A stretch of 22,131 bases of DNA from assembly GCA_002305615.1 (NCBI GenBank), contig DBPU01000039.1:1-22131 (forward strand). The letters run 5' to 3'. Each line of letters begins with the position of its first letter. Positions within the stretch are counted from its first letter, which is position 1. A program made the position numbers and the translations under genes. Below, one piece after another: positions 7,880-14,931 of this stretch. The stretch is from Verrucomicrobia bacterium UBA1412. Lineage in GTDB: Bacteria > Verrucomicrobiota > Verrucomicrobiia > Limisphaerales > UBA1412. A model generated the notes under the pieces. That model searched no databases. It was not told the DNA's origin and saw nothing but the letters and a program-made list of their open reading frames with translations.

Positions 7880-7907
7880 AGATCTTCGGACTTTGACGTG
7901 AGAAATA

Positions 7908-7937
7908 AAAAAACGACCTGCGTGCAGGTCGTTTGTA
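7908..7937 (-). terminator. Terminator of the Ala-rich secreted protein gene
   Basis: A perfect 11-bp inverted repeat (7911-7921 with 7924-7934). On the minus strand it continues into a run of seven T. It lies 24 nt beyond the stop at 7959 and insulates the downstream ArsR-methyltransferase gene. Confidence 0.87.
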
Positions 7938-7958
7938 AATTATTTATTCAACTTCCAA

Positions 7959-8525
7959 TTAGGGTTGGTCGTATGCCGGCAAACGACGGTCATCGCTGGT
8001 TCCGGGATCCAAAGCCAACGGGCTGTACATCGTTGCATAACCGGCGTCATTGCCGTAAGCATCTTTACCCGGGAAAATGGGCAACTTGGGAGCAGCTGCT
8101 GCGAGCACCTGTTCGGCATACTGAGGAGCAGCCACAGAAACTTCGCGAGAAATGCTCTCGACATAGGCAGGAGCGGCCTGCATCGCGGCCTTGGCGATCT
8201 TCACAGCCTGTTTCTTGGAGAGGCTTGCAGCGGTGGAAGCAGCCAAGGGGGCCATGTCAGGATTTTCCTTTGAGATGGCTACCACGGTCTGCACGAGTGC
8301 GCCCGCCTTGTGTGATTTGGTTGCGCGAACCACTTGAATCACGACATCTTTCCGATCAGCTGTGGTTGCCTTGGTGACCAATTCACTGGCAACTGTGCCT
8401 ACCTTCGCAAGCTTGGCACTGCTGACGGTGTTCTCAATCGCACTCAACTGCTCGGTTGTGAGCGCGTTTGCAGAGACCGAAGCCGCAATCAGAACCGCGG
8501 CTATAAGCATCATCATCTTTTTCAT
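7959..8525 (-). CDS. Secreted Ala-rich protein of unknown function
   Basis: Not recognised as any named family. The protein has 188 residues from the ATG at 8525. It begins with a typical Sec signal peptide (MKKMMM, then the hydrophobic AAVLIAASV, likely cut after ANA). The mature part is a run of Ala/Val-rich amphipathic helices with recurring patterns such as VVxA, AxKxAxxAA and APxYxExx, suggesting a helical repeat bundle. A short Pro/Tyr/Asp-rich tail follows, including LPIFPGKDAYGNDAG. There is no Cys after the signal, so it is not a lipoprotein. An in-frame ATG at 8540 would add five residues; I prefer 8525 because the signal peptide then has a normal n-region and a GAAAG stands 8 nt upstream. 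A predicted promoter and a terminator frame it as a single-gene unit. Confidence 0.8.
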   Translation of the reverse strand: MKKMMMLIAAVLIAASVSANALTTEQLSAIENTVSSAKLAKVGTVASELVTKATTADRKDVVIQVVRATKSHKAGALVQTVVAISKENPDMAPLAASTAASLSKKQAVKIAKAAMQAAPAYVESISREVSVAAPQYAEQVLAAAAPKLPIFPGKDAYGNDAGYATMYSPLALDPGTSDDRRLPAYDQP

Positions 8526-8627
8526 AAACAAAACTTTCATTCTAACTCATCAATAACCCATCGGGACGGGAGACAAGTAACCCACATGAATCCACACGGG
8601 GATCCTCCCAACCCCAACACCACAGGA

Positions 8628-8655
8628 ATTCTAGCACAAGATGTATTCCTGTAAA
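8628..8655 (-). promoter_or_regulatory. Predicted sigma70-type promoter of the Ala-rich protein gene
   Basis: Read on the minus strand: TTTACA (8650-8655), a 16-nt spacer, TAGAAT (8628-8633). Each hexamer matches consensus at five of six positions. Transcription would begin near 8621, leaving a leader of roughly 95 nt. Confidence 0.45.
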
Positions 8656-8826
8656 GCCCTAAAGCCGAAAAAAATCTGATTATTTATCGTGGAAAAGCAC
8701 ATGAAAAAAGGGATTGTTTTTATAACCTGTTCTAATTCAAGGTGAAATGAAAGGAATGCCAATATCAAAAAATACCAAATAAAATGGAAATAATTTTGGA
8801 AAACAGCCGTGGAGAGCCCTTGGAAA

Positions 8827-9369
8827 TTAGAAAAGTTTTTCCGAAGGCAGCATTTTAAAGCGGAGGCCCGCTTTGTCTTTCTCCGAGAGAAGAGGAGAGT
8901 CTACTTTCCATTCAACCCCGATATCCGGATCATTCCAGAGTAGCGTGACTTCTCCTTTGGGTTGATAGAGCTCGGTGCATTTGTAGTGAAACAGAGCGCT
9001 CGGGCTCAAGACTGCAAAGCCGTGAGCAAAGCCCGGCGGGACAAAAAGCTGGCGTTTACTTTCTCCATCCAGTTCCAGGGAAAACCATTTGCCGAACGTG
9101 CTCTGGTTTCGCCTTAAATCCACGACCACATCCTGCACGCATCCCTCCAGTACCGAGATGAGCTTACCTTGCGGGGGGATTTGATAGTGGAGTCCGCGCA
9201 GAGTTCCCTGCTGGCTCAAAGAGAGATTATCCTGCACGAAGTCGAAAGGGATGCCGGCCTGACGGTAGCGCTCCCGGTTCCAGGTTTCGACGAAATATCC
9301 GCGTTTATCTCCAAAGGCTTTGGGTTCGATAATGAGGAGACCTTCAAATTCGGTTTCAATTACATTCAT
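8827..9369 (-). CDS. rfbC: dTDP-4-dehydrorhamnose 3,5-epimerase RfbC/RmlC
   Basis: Third enzyme of dTDP-L-rhamnose synthesis: epimerises C3 and C5 of dTDP-6-deoxy-D-xylo-4-hexulose. It has 180 residues and a cupin fold, the usual length. Family residues seen: GDKRGYFVETW near 20-30, TLRGLHYQ with Arg58 and the catalytic His61, Lys69, VVVDLRRNQSTFG near 81-93, FVPPGFAHGFAVLS near 110, the acid Tyr129 in HYKCTELY, WNDPDIGVEW, and Asp165 in SEKDKAG, which pairs with His61. It starts only 6 nt after the upstream methyltransferase stop, so it belongs to the glcF-methyltransferase-rfbC unit. The other rhamnose genes (rfbA, rfbB, rfbD) are not in the window. No Shine-Dalgarno or clear terminator seen. 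Confidence 0.95.
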   Translation of the reverse strand: MNVIETEFEGLLIIEPKAFGDKRGYFVETWNRERYRQAGIPFDFVQDNLSLSQQGTLRGLHYQIPPQGKLISVLEGCVQDVVVDLRRNQSTFGKWFSLELDGESKRQLFVPPGFAHGFAVLSPSALFHYKCTELYQPKGEVTLLWNDPDIGVEWKVDSPLLSEKDKAGLRFKMLPSEKLF

Positions 9370-9375
9370 TGCGAT

Positions 9376-10260
9376 TTATTCAACTTTCAATTTCTGTTTT
9401 TCGGAGATCAGCACCAGCGCTTCACCGCAGAGGGGATCCTCCCGGAGCTGTTTCAAGGCTTTCTGTCTGAGAGCATCTATTTCAGATTGAGGTTGAGCGG
9501 GGAGAGACTGCGGCAATTGACCCGCAAAGGAAGTAAAGAGAACGAACTTAACCCCAATCTCGGCCAGTGCCACGGTTCTGCGAAGAGAGCCCGGTGAGTA
9601 GAGCTGCCGATGTTGGCTGATAGAGAGAGGCATCCAGCGGGCTCCGTAGAGTTCGTTACCCAGAGAGTGAGAATTCCAGGCGATGATGACGAGCCTGCCG
9701 GTGGGTTTGAGAATTCTCCAGGCGTTTCTGAGCAGCGCGATGGGATCTGCGCTTTGCTCCAGGGCCCAGCGTATCACCACGGCGTCGAAGCTTTCCGGTG
9801 AATAGGAGTTCCAATCGGGCTCTCCCGATTTCAGCTTCAATCCCTTATCCTGCCACTGCTGAGGTGCCTTGGGGGAGAGGTGCCACGACTCCGCTTTCCA
9901 TCCCATGCCGGTTACTTTCATGATCCGGGAAGGGTCGCCTGCTCCCAGTTCCAATAGGGTGCCCGGCGTCTCGGGAAGATAAAGCCTATCCCAGAGTTCA
10001 CGATCTTTCGAATCTGATTGAGAGGCGCTGTCGAAGGTCTCCCGGAGTTTTTCCCAGAGAGAAGCCGGAGCAGGTGCCGGCGCCATATCGGTGAAGAGGG
10101 GAGATTCAGAGTTTGTATCGGCCGGGGAGGGTTCTCTTTGGATATGACCGCAGAGCTTACGTGAACATCTTTGCCATGAGAGCGACTCTTCCGAATGGAA
10201 AGGCTGAAAGGCATATCCGCAAACAGAGCATTTATGGACGGGAGCGTTATCTTTTTTCAC
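9376..10260 (-). CDS. SAM-dependent methyltransferase with N-terminal zinc-ribbon-like Cys cluster
   Basis: A 294-residue protein, substrate unknown. Residues 11-37 hold a CxxC-x17-CxxxxC cluster (C11, C14, C32, C37), probably a zinc ribbon. A linker rich in Pro, Ala and Ser follows. A class I methyltransferase core then starts near residue 98 with TLLELGAGDPSRI (motif I). FDAVVIRWALEQSADPIALL (motif II region), ILKPTGRLVIIAWN (motif III) and HRQLYSPGSLRRTVALAE follow; the last block resembles the segment after the core in Methyltransf_11/23 proteins of cell-surface and polysaccharide loci. The start is GTG at 10260, inside the end of the upstream Fe-S gene (14-nt overlap), preceded by AGG; the overlap implies translational coupling. 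Its position before rfbC suggests a sugar or surface-polymer substrate, a weak inference. Confidence 0.8.
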   Translation of the reverse strand: MKKDNAPVHKCSVCGYAFQPFHSEESLSWQRCSRKLCGHIQREPSPADTNSESPLFTDMAPAPAPASLWEKLRETFDSASQSDSKDRELWDRLYLPETPGTLLELGAGDPSRIMKVTGMGWKAESWHLSPKAPQQWQDKGLKLKSGEPDWNSYSPESFDAVVIRWALEQSADPIALLRNAWRILKPTGRLVIIAWNSHSLGNELYGARWMPLSISQHRQLYSPGSLRRTVALAEIGVKFVLFTSFAGQLPQSLPAQPQSEIDALRQKALKQLREDPLCGEALVLISEKQKLKVE

Positions 10261-11575
10261 GTTGCCTGTAAGCTTCGGCCAGAAGTGTGATAGGGTGAGC
10301 GACCCGGATGGAGAGTTTTCGCTCTTTCATGCCGTTGATCAACTGGAGCATGCAGCCTGAATTACCGTTGGCGACGATTTCCGCACCGGTCTTGAGAATA
10401 TTGGCGATCTTCCTATCCAGTAATTTATTGGCCATCACCGGCTGGGTGATATTGTAAATGCCTGCGCTGCCGCAGCACCAGTCGCTTTCGGGCAGCTCGA
10501 TCAATTCCAGGTTCGGTATGGAATGCAGGATGGAGCGGGGCTGCCGGGTCACTTTTTGTCCATGGGCCAGGTGGCAGCTTTCATGGTAGGTGACTTTGAT
10601 TTTCTGGGCATGAGGGTTCGCGGCGGGCGGTTCAAAACCGATTTCTTCCAGCCATTCATGGATATCTTTCACTTTGGAATCCCAGAGTTTGGCTCTGGGG
10701 CCCCAGACCGGGTCATCTTTGAGAAAGGCCTGGTAGTGCTTCATGTGTGAGCCGCAGCCGCCGGCGTTACTGATAATGGCGTCAAATTTTTCGGGGGGGA
10801 ATTGCTCAAGCTGTTTTATGGCCAGCTGACGTGCAAGCTCAGTTTCACCATTGTGGGCGTGGAGAGAGCCGCAGCAGTATTGGTGCTTGGGCGAATAGAC
10901 TTCGCATCCGTTCCAGGAGAGAACTTCCACGCAATCGCGGTTGATCTGGCTGAAGATGAGGTCCTGAGCGCAACCGGTCAGGAAAGCAACCCGATAGCGG
11001 GCACTCCTGCCTTCTTTGGAAGGAGTGGTCGTGCGAATCATCCCGGAAGAGAATTTTTTGGGGATCGTCGGGGTCATCGCTTCCAGCTCCTGGAGGCGTT
11101 TGGGCATGAGCTTCATGACGCCACTGGAGCGAATCAGCCATTGAATGCCGAGCCTCTGATATAAGCGTATGAACCAGCCCAGGAAAAGGAGGCGCCTCAG
11201 GTCCATGAAAAGCCAATGGACGGTAGTTTTGCGGATGATGTTGCGTAGGGGATTATTGAGCAGGCCTGATTTCTCGGTCTCAGCGCGGGCATGTTCAAAA
11301 ATTGTCGCATAATCCACACCTGCGGGGCAGGCACTCGTGCAGGCGAGGCATCCGAGGCAGAAATAGATTTCCTCTGCGAAAGCTTTGGTCATCGGAGTTT
11401 TCCCGTCGGCAATGGCGCGGGCCAGTGCCACACGTCCCCGCGGGCTATGCCGCTCGCGCTTAGTTTCCGAAAAGGTGGGGCAAACCGAAAGGCACAGTCC
11501 ACAATGCATACATTGTTGGAGAGTTGCATACTCCAAACCGGCCCAGCGAGGTTTATTGCTTAATGCTTCTGCCAT
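10247..11575 (-). CDS. glcF: Fe-S oxidoreductase subunit, glycolate oxidase GlcF family
   Basis: A 442-residue cytoplasmic protein with two [4Fe-4S] clusters and two CCG domains. Seen: CMHCGLCLSVCPTF and CLGCLACTSACPAGV (both CxxCxxCxxxCP), SPRGRVALARAI between them, then two CCG domains with YCCGSLHAHNGE and WCCGSAGIYNITQP. This order and length match GlcF, the electron-transfer subunit of glycolate oxidase, which normally works with the flavoprotein GlcD and GlcE. Neither is in the window. Related Fe-S subunits (LutA, LldE, GlpC, heterodisulfide reductase-like) share CCG domains; the SPRGR spacing and the IPKKF-type middle favour GlcF. The start is taken as ATG 11575; an in-frame TTG at 11584 would add three residues. 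First gene of the minus-strand unit glcF-methyltransferase-rfbC. No Shine-Dalgarno. Confidence 0.82.
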   Translation of the reverse strand: MAEALSNKPRWAGLEYATLQQCMHCGLCLSVCPTFSETKRERHSPRGRVALARAIADGKTPMTKAFAEEIYFCLGCLACTSACPAGVDYATIFEHARAETEKSGLLNNPLRNIIRKTTVHWLFMDLRRLLFLGWFIRLYQRLGIQWLIRSSGVMKLMPKRLQELEAMTPTIPKKFSSGMIRTTTPSKEGRSARYRVAFLTGCAQDLIFSQINRDCVEVLSWNGCEVYSPKHQYCCGSLHAHNGETELARQLAIKQLEQFPPEKFDAIISNAGGCGSHMKHYQAFLKDDPVWGPRAKLWDSKVKDIHEWLEEIGFEPPAANPHAQKIKVTYHESCHLAHGQKVTRQPRSILHSIPNLELIELPESDWCCGSAGIYNITQPVMANKLLDRKIANILKTGAEIVANGNSGCMLQLINGMKERKLSIRVAHPITLLAEAYRQREKR

Positions 11576-11660
11576 AGAATGCAATTTACATTTGCGCCAG
11601 CCAGCCTAGCGATTCAAAAGCCAGAAGAGAAGTCAATTCTGGTTGTGGCGCGGGATATAA

Positions 11661-11690
11661 AACAAAAAACCGGAGCAAAGCCCCGGTTCT
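11661..11690 (-). terminator. Terminator of the RRM-protein gene
   Basis: A 9-bp stem (11668-11676 with 11680-11688; one G-U pair in the minus-strand RNA), a 3-nt loop, and on the minus strand a T-rich tail TTTTTTG. It lies 39 nt beyond the stop at 11727. Confidence 0.82.
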
Positions 11691-11726
11691 TGCGGCCTCT
11701 TTAGAAGGCCAAATACAAACTAAAAA

Positions 11727-12071
11727 TTAGTAGTTTCCGCTGTAGCGATCGCTACGGTCACCGCGACCACCGCCGCTGCGACCACCGCGCTGAGGACGAT
11801 CACCACGTGGAGGGCGCGGTGCGCCTTCCTCGCGAGGACGAGCTTCACTTACCACCACACGGCGTCCGCCGACTTCCTGTCCGTTTAAGGTAGAAATAGC
11901 GGTACGAGCTTCCTCGTCATTATCCATCTCTACGAAACCGAACCCTTTGGAACGGCCGGTGTGACGATCTGTAATAACAGCAGCTGAGGTTACGGAACCG
12001 AACTGCTGAAATGCTTCCTGCAGATCATCTTCGGTAGTGTTGAAGGCAATATTGCCTACATATATCTTCAT
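11727..12071 (-). CDS. RNA-binding protein with one RRM and an RG-rich tail
   Basis: A 114-residue protein. Residues 1-77 form a single RNA recognition motif with RNP2 IYVGNI (3-8) and RNP1 KGFGFVEM (42-49), including the aromatic RNA-stacking residues Tyr4, Phe44 and Phe46. Residues 78-114 form a basic, glycine-rich tail with RGG/RG repeats, ending SDRYSGNY. Bacterial RRM proteins of this type (Rbp in cyanobacteria, also common in PVC bacteria, Bacteroidota and Proteobacteria) are often cold-induced and bind mRNA. The leader is about 119 nt from the predicted start site, with a hairpin at its very 5' end; long leaders are typical of cold-regulated genes, but cold control here is inference. 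Single-gene unit with its own promoter and terminator. No Shine-Dalgarno before the ATG. Confidence 0.92.
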   Translation of the reverse strand: MKIYVGNIAFNTTEDDLQEAFQQFGSVTSAAVITDRHTGRSKGFGFVEMDNDEEARTAISTLNGQEVGGRRVVVSEARPREEGAPRPPRGDRPQRGGRSGGGRGDRSDRYSGNY

Positions 12072-12180
12072 TTAATAGAACTAAACTTCGCACTGGAAAC
12101 GTAAACTATCGAAAGCAAACCTCCATTGCGAACTACCAAGCATGCCCCGATCATAACAAAAGATAGAAGTGCTTCGGGCA

Positions 12181-12196
12181 CTTGCCATCTGGCAAG
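12181..12196. repeat. CTTGCCA-TC-TGGCAAG palindrome at the RRM-gene start site
   Basis: A perfect inverted repeat with 7-bp arms and a 2-nt centre. It begins directly downstream of the predicted -10 (12197-12202), so it either forms a 5'-terminal RNA hairpin or is an operator. It shares TGCCA/TGGCA half-sites with the palindrome at 13005-13017. Confidence 0.55.
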
Positions 12197-12224
12197 AGAA
12201 TGGCAGGAATGAAAAAAATGTCAA
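12197..12224 (-). promoter_or_regulatory. Predicted sigma70-type promoter of the RRM gene
   Basis: Read on the minus strand: TTGACA (12219-12224, perfect), a 16-nt spacer that begins with seven T, then CATTCT (12197-12202; matches the key A2 and T6). Transcription would start near 12190. Confidence 0.5.
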
Positions 12225-12286
12225 GCCCTGCGACAAAATAATTTTCTTTTTTTTTCCCCTCTTTCAATGGGGGGCCTTTTGAACGG

Positions 12287-12934
12287 TTATTGGGCCGTTT
12301 GTACACCACCCAGGAACATGTCTGCAATCATCTCTGCACGCTTGCGAGATATGGGCGGTTCTTTCCTGACTAACTGCTTGTTAGTGATGTGGGTAATAGT
12401 TCCCAGAAGCGTCTCCGCAATATCGTGAGCATCAAACTTGCTCTTGAAATTGCCGGACTGAATCTCCCTGGCAAAGTATTCTTCCAGTATCAGAGGCAGC
12501 TTTAGAGCTTCCTGCAGGCATTTATCCCTGTAGGGAATTTCTTTTTCCGCAGCAGAGAAAGAGTACTGGATCAGCCGAACGAGCGAGCCTCTTTCCTGTG
12601 CCTGCCTGGAAGAGGTCAGGATAAGGTTCATCAGGACGTCTCGCACAGAGCCGCCGGTGGAAACCGTCTGTTTAAACAGAAGGTGGAAGTCCCTCAGTGC
12701 CTCCTCGATCAATGCCGAGAACAAGTCCGCCTTACTATCAAAATAGTAGTAAAGGGTTGGCTTGGTGAAGTCAGCCTCATCCACAATATCCTGAATGGAA
12801 GTTGCGGAGTAGCCTGTGTTGGAAAAGTGCTTGAGAGCAGCCTGCAACAGTGTTGCTTTGGTCCTGACACTTTTCTTCATCTTGGGTCCCGTCTCTTTTT
12901 GGGTGACCTTCTTTTGTTTAGCGCTCTTTGTCAT
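12287..12934 (-). CDS. TetR/AcrR-family transcriptional regulator
   Basis: A 215-residue repressor-type protein. A Lys-rich N-terminal tail (1-20) precedes a TetR helix-turn-helix at about 25-70: LLQAALKHFSNTGYSATSIQDI, then DFTKPTLYYYFDSKADLFSALIEE, the classic TetR_N pattern. The ligand domain (about 75-215) has no recognisable specificity; KEIPYRDKCL and the C-terminal ITHITNKQLVRK resemble other TetR proteins that control efflux systems. I choose ATG 12934 over an upstream in-frame TTG at 12991, because a strong AGGAGGAG stands 12 nt before this ATG and the TTG extension lacks conserved character. It lies downstream of a TolC-family gene on the same strand, has its own predicted promoter, and carries a palindrome at the start site that could be its autoregulatory operator. 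Confidence 0.9.
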   Translation of the reverse strand: MTKSAKQKKVTQKETGPKMKKSVRTKATLLQAALKHFSNTGYSATSIQDIVDEADFTKPTLYYYFDSKADLFSALIEEALRDFHLLFKQTVSTGGSVRDVLMNLILTSSRQAQERGSLVRLIQYSFSAAEKEIPYRDKCLQEALKLPLILEEYFAREIQSGNFKSKFDAHDIAETLLGTITHITNKQLVRKEPPISRKRAEMIADMFLGGVQTAQ

Positions 12935-12946
12935 AGCACAACTATT

Positions 12947-12954
12947 CTCCTCCT
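12947..12954 (-). promoter_or_regulatory. Strong Shine-Dalgarno of the TetR gene
   Basis: AGGAGGAG on the minus strand, 12 nt before the ATG at 12934. It is one of the few strong ribosome sites in the window and decides the start codon. Confidence 0.7.
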
Positions 12955-13004
12955 GTTTTGGGCCGCTTTCCGTCAGCGGAAGAAACCTCAAACAGATTCA
13001 TTAA

Positions 13005-13017
13005 TGCCAGTATGGCA
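13005..13017. promoter_or_regulatory. TGCCA-GTA-TGGCA palindrome, candidate TetR operator
   Basis: A perfect 13-bp inverted repeat overlapping the predicted transcription start of the TetR gene, a usual place for a self-repression site. Binding is inference. Confidence 0.4.
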
Positions 13018-13025
13018 AAAATAAA

Positions 13026-13054
13026 AACCTAAAGCAAACCTTTTTTATTGTCAA
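13026..13054 (-). promoter_or_regulatory. Predicted sigma70-type promoter of the TetR gene
   Basis: Read on the minus strand: TTGACA (13049-13054, perfect), a 17-nt spacer, TAGGTT (13026-13031; T1, A2 and T6 conserved). Predicted start near 13019, leader about 85 nt. Confidence 0.45.
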
Positions 13055-13134
13055 TTCAAGTTTTAAACCGGGTGTAAATATGCGGCTTTTTTTGACAACA
13101 CGCCCGAAGTTGATCGCAGGGGTAAATCCTGCTT

Positions 13135-14688
13135 TTATTCGTAATCTACAACGATATTGTATTTTTCAAGAGTCCCGCCTTCTCTATAACGGAGAGTAGC
13201 GAGATTGATATTATAGGTGACCAGGGCACGAATTTCGGCCAGGCGGTTTTGAAAAACTGTGGTCTGAAGCTGGAGAACTTCAAAAGAGGTTGCCTTGCCG
13301 TGGTCGAGGCGGATTTTACCAGCTTCCCAAGCCTGTTCGGCATACTTGCGGGCATCCCGGGTGGAGACGATCGCTTCCAGACTGCTGTTGACGCTGTTAA
13401 TGGCGTTGTCGATTTCGACCATGACATTCTGCTCTTTTTGCTTAAGAGAGAGAATGCTCTGTTCCCGTTCAGCTTTACGGGTTTTATAGGTATTGCGAGC
13501 CGAGATATTGCCCAGGGGCATCGAGAGCTGACCTCCAACGGTGTATCTCGGGTAGGTTCCCTGAGCCGTCTGGGTCAGAGAACGGGCACCGTTATTGAGG
13601 CTTGCGCCCGAGTGGCCATAGGAGCCGAGCAGGTCCAACTGCGGGAAAAGCTGATTATAGCTGTATTTGACGTAGATATCCCTGTTTTCCAGGTCTTTTT
13701 TCATCTGGAGCAGGTCTGGGCGCATCGTCATTCCCTTGAACCAACTCTCGGCGCGGCTGGGCAGAGTCGGGGTGGAGATGAGCTCGTCGGTGAGTTCGAA
13801 ATCCGTATCCTGCCAGAGGGTAAAGTTATCGCTTAAGAGCGAGCGCAGCGTGTTGGCGGCCGTCATGTAGGCCTGGCGAATGGCGATCAGGGAGGATTTT
13901 GCTGAAGAGACGCGCGACTCGGCATCCTTCGTATCCAGATCAATCAGGCTTCCCAGTTCCACTTTCTTGCGGGTTTCTTCCAGAAACTCCTCTGCCTGGG
14001 AGAGGTTTTGTTCTGCTGCGATAATATCTTCCCGGGCCCCGATCAGGGAGTAGTAGGCATTCTCAATGCTGTAAATCGTGGTCATCAGGCTGTACTCATA
14101 GGTCAGCTGAGAGACTTCCATGTTCTTTTTGGCGACTTTAATGCCCATGCGGGTTCCGTCGATCCAGAAGTTCTTCAGAAGCGGTTGGCGCAGATTGATG
14201 GCTCCGTTGGCGTTGAACTGATCGTTGTTGCCCATGTTGTACATGCCCGACGAAAATCCGCTGCGATTGTAGTTGCCCGACAAACTGACCGTACCGCCGG
14301 AGGGAGAAAGCATGGAAAGAGAGCTCGATAAAGTGTCGCTGTAGATATCCCGGTCCAGGTTGATGATGGTCGTGCCCGGGTCAAGCGAGCTCGGATTTTT
14401 GGAGAACCCGTAGGTATAGGAGGTGTTGAGAACCGGGTCATAGCCCGCATAGGCCATGGAGTAGTTGTACTCGGAAATCTGTGGGGCAAACCTGTTGATT
14501 TTGATATCCAGATTGTGCTCGAGACCGATCTGGACGCAGTCGGCCAGGCTCAGCGCCTTGAGGTTGCTCTCTATCTGGGTTTCCAGAGCTGGCTCAGGAG
14601 AAGAAGGAAGAGCGGACTCTTCCTGAGCAAAAACGAACATTTGAGCAGACACTGAAAGAACTGCCACTGATACTAAAATTCTATTCAT
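13135..14688 (-). CDS. TolC-family outer-membrane efflux protein
   Basis: A 517-residue outer-membrane channel protein. Residues 1-21 are a signal peptide (likely cut after FAQ or VFA). The rest has the TolC/OEP double repeat: LSLADCVQIGLEHNLDIKI near residue 45, a first long helical coil around residues 185-270 (TIYSIENAYYSLIGAREDI, ETRKKVELGSLIDLD), a beta part with PLGNISARNTYKT near 390, and a second coil (VMVEIDNAINSVNSSLEAI, RLDHGKATSFEVLQLQT). Trimeric TolC proteins span the outer membrane and serve RND, MFS/EmrB or type I export pumps; no pump or adaptor gene is in the window, so the partner is unknown. The start is supported by a GAAGG Shine-Dalgarno (14692-14696). A TetR gene lies 200 nt downstream on the same strand and may control it. 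No terminator is seen between them. Confidence 0.92.
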   Translation of the reverse strand: MNRILVSVAVLSVSAQMFVFAQEESALPSSPEPALETQIESNLKALSLADCVQIGLEHNLDIKINRFAPQISEYNYSMAYAGYDPVLNTSYTYGFSKNPSSLDPGTTIINLDRDIYSDTLSSSLSMLSPSGGTVSLSGNYNRSGFSSGMYNMGNNDQFNANGAINLRQPLLKNFWIDGTRMGIKVAKKNMEVSQLTYEYSLMTTIYSIENAYYSLIGAREDIIAAEQNLSQAEEFLEETRKKVELGSLIDLDTKDAESRVSSAKSSLIAIRQAYMTAANTLRSLLSDNFTLWQDTDFELTDELISTPTLPSRAESWFKGMTMRPDLLQMKKDLENRDIYVKYSYNQLFPQLDLLGSYGHSGASLNNGARSLTQTAQGTYPRYTVGGQLSMPLGNISARNTYKTRKAEREQSILSLKQKEQNVMVEIDNAINSVNSSLEAIVSTRDARKYAEQAWEAGKIRLDHGKATSFEVLQLQTTVFQNRLAEIRALVTYNINLATLRYREGGTLEKYNIVVDYE

Positions 14689-14691
14689 ATA

Positions 14692-14696
14692 CCTTC
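14692..14696 (-). promoter_or_regulatory. Shine-Dalgarno of the TolC-family gene
   Basis: GAAGG on the minus strand, with a short spacing of 3 nt to the ATG at 14688. It is one of few recognisable ribosome sites in the window. Confidence 0.55.
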
Positions 14697-14931
14697 AGAA
14701 ACCATTGGCATTTTGGTTTGAGTTTTCGCACAAACAGCTAAACGCTCCACGCTCTGGAATGCCTGCCAAAGCCCGAGCAAATATAATAGACCCGCTAACC
14801 TGTCGTTTCGCGCATTGTCCGAGTGAGATACCACCCATTTAGAGTGGATCAACATCCGTAGCGCACAGAGATTACTCCCAATCCGTAGGGATTTCAACAC
14901 CGATAGCAGAGAGAAGTTTCAAATTTTTGTC

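Noticed and set aside
12250..12290. CCCC...GGGG hairpin after the TetR stop as a terminator
   Set aside because: In the TetR direction it is followed by A's rather than T's.
13116..13136. Hairpin GCAGG...CCTGC followed by TTTT after the TolC stop
   Set aside because: The T-run is on the plus strand, where no gene needs a terminator; in the TolC direction there is no T-tract.
14685..14900. Minus-strand frame of 71 codons upstream of the TolC gene
   Set aside because: It has no ribosome site and overlaps the TolC start; the sequence reads like a promoter/leader region (a TATTAT lies inside).
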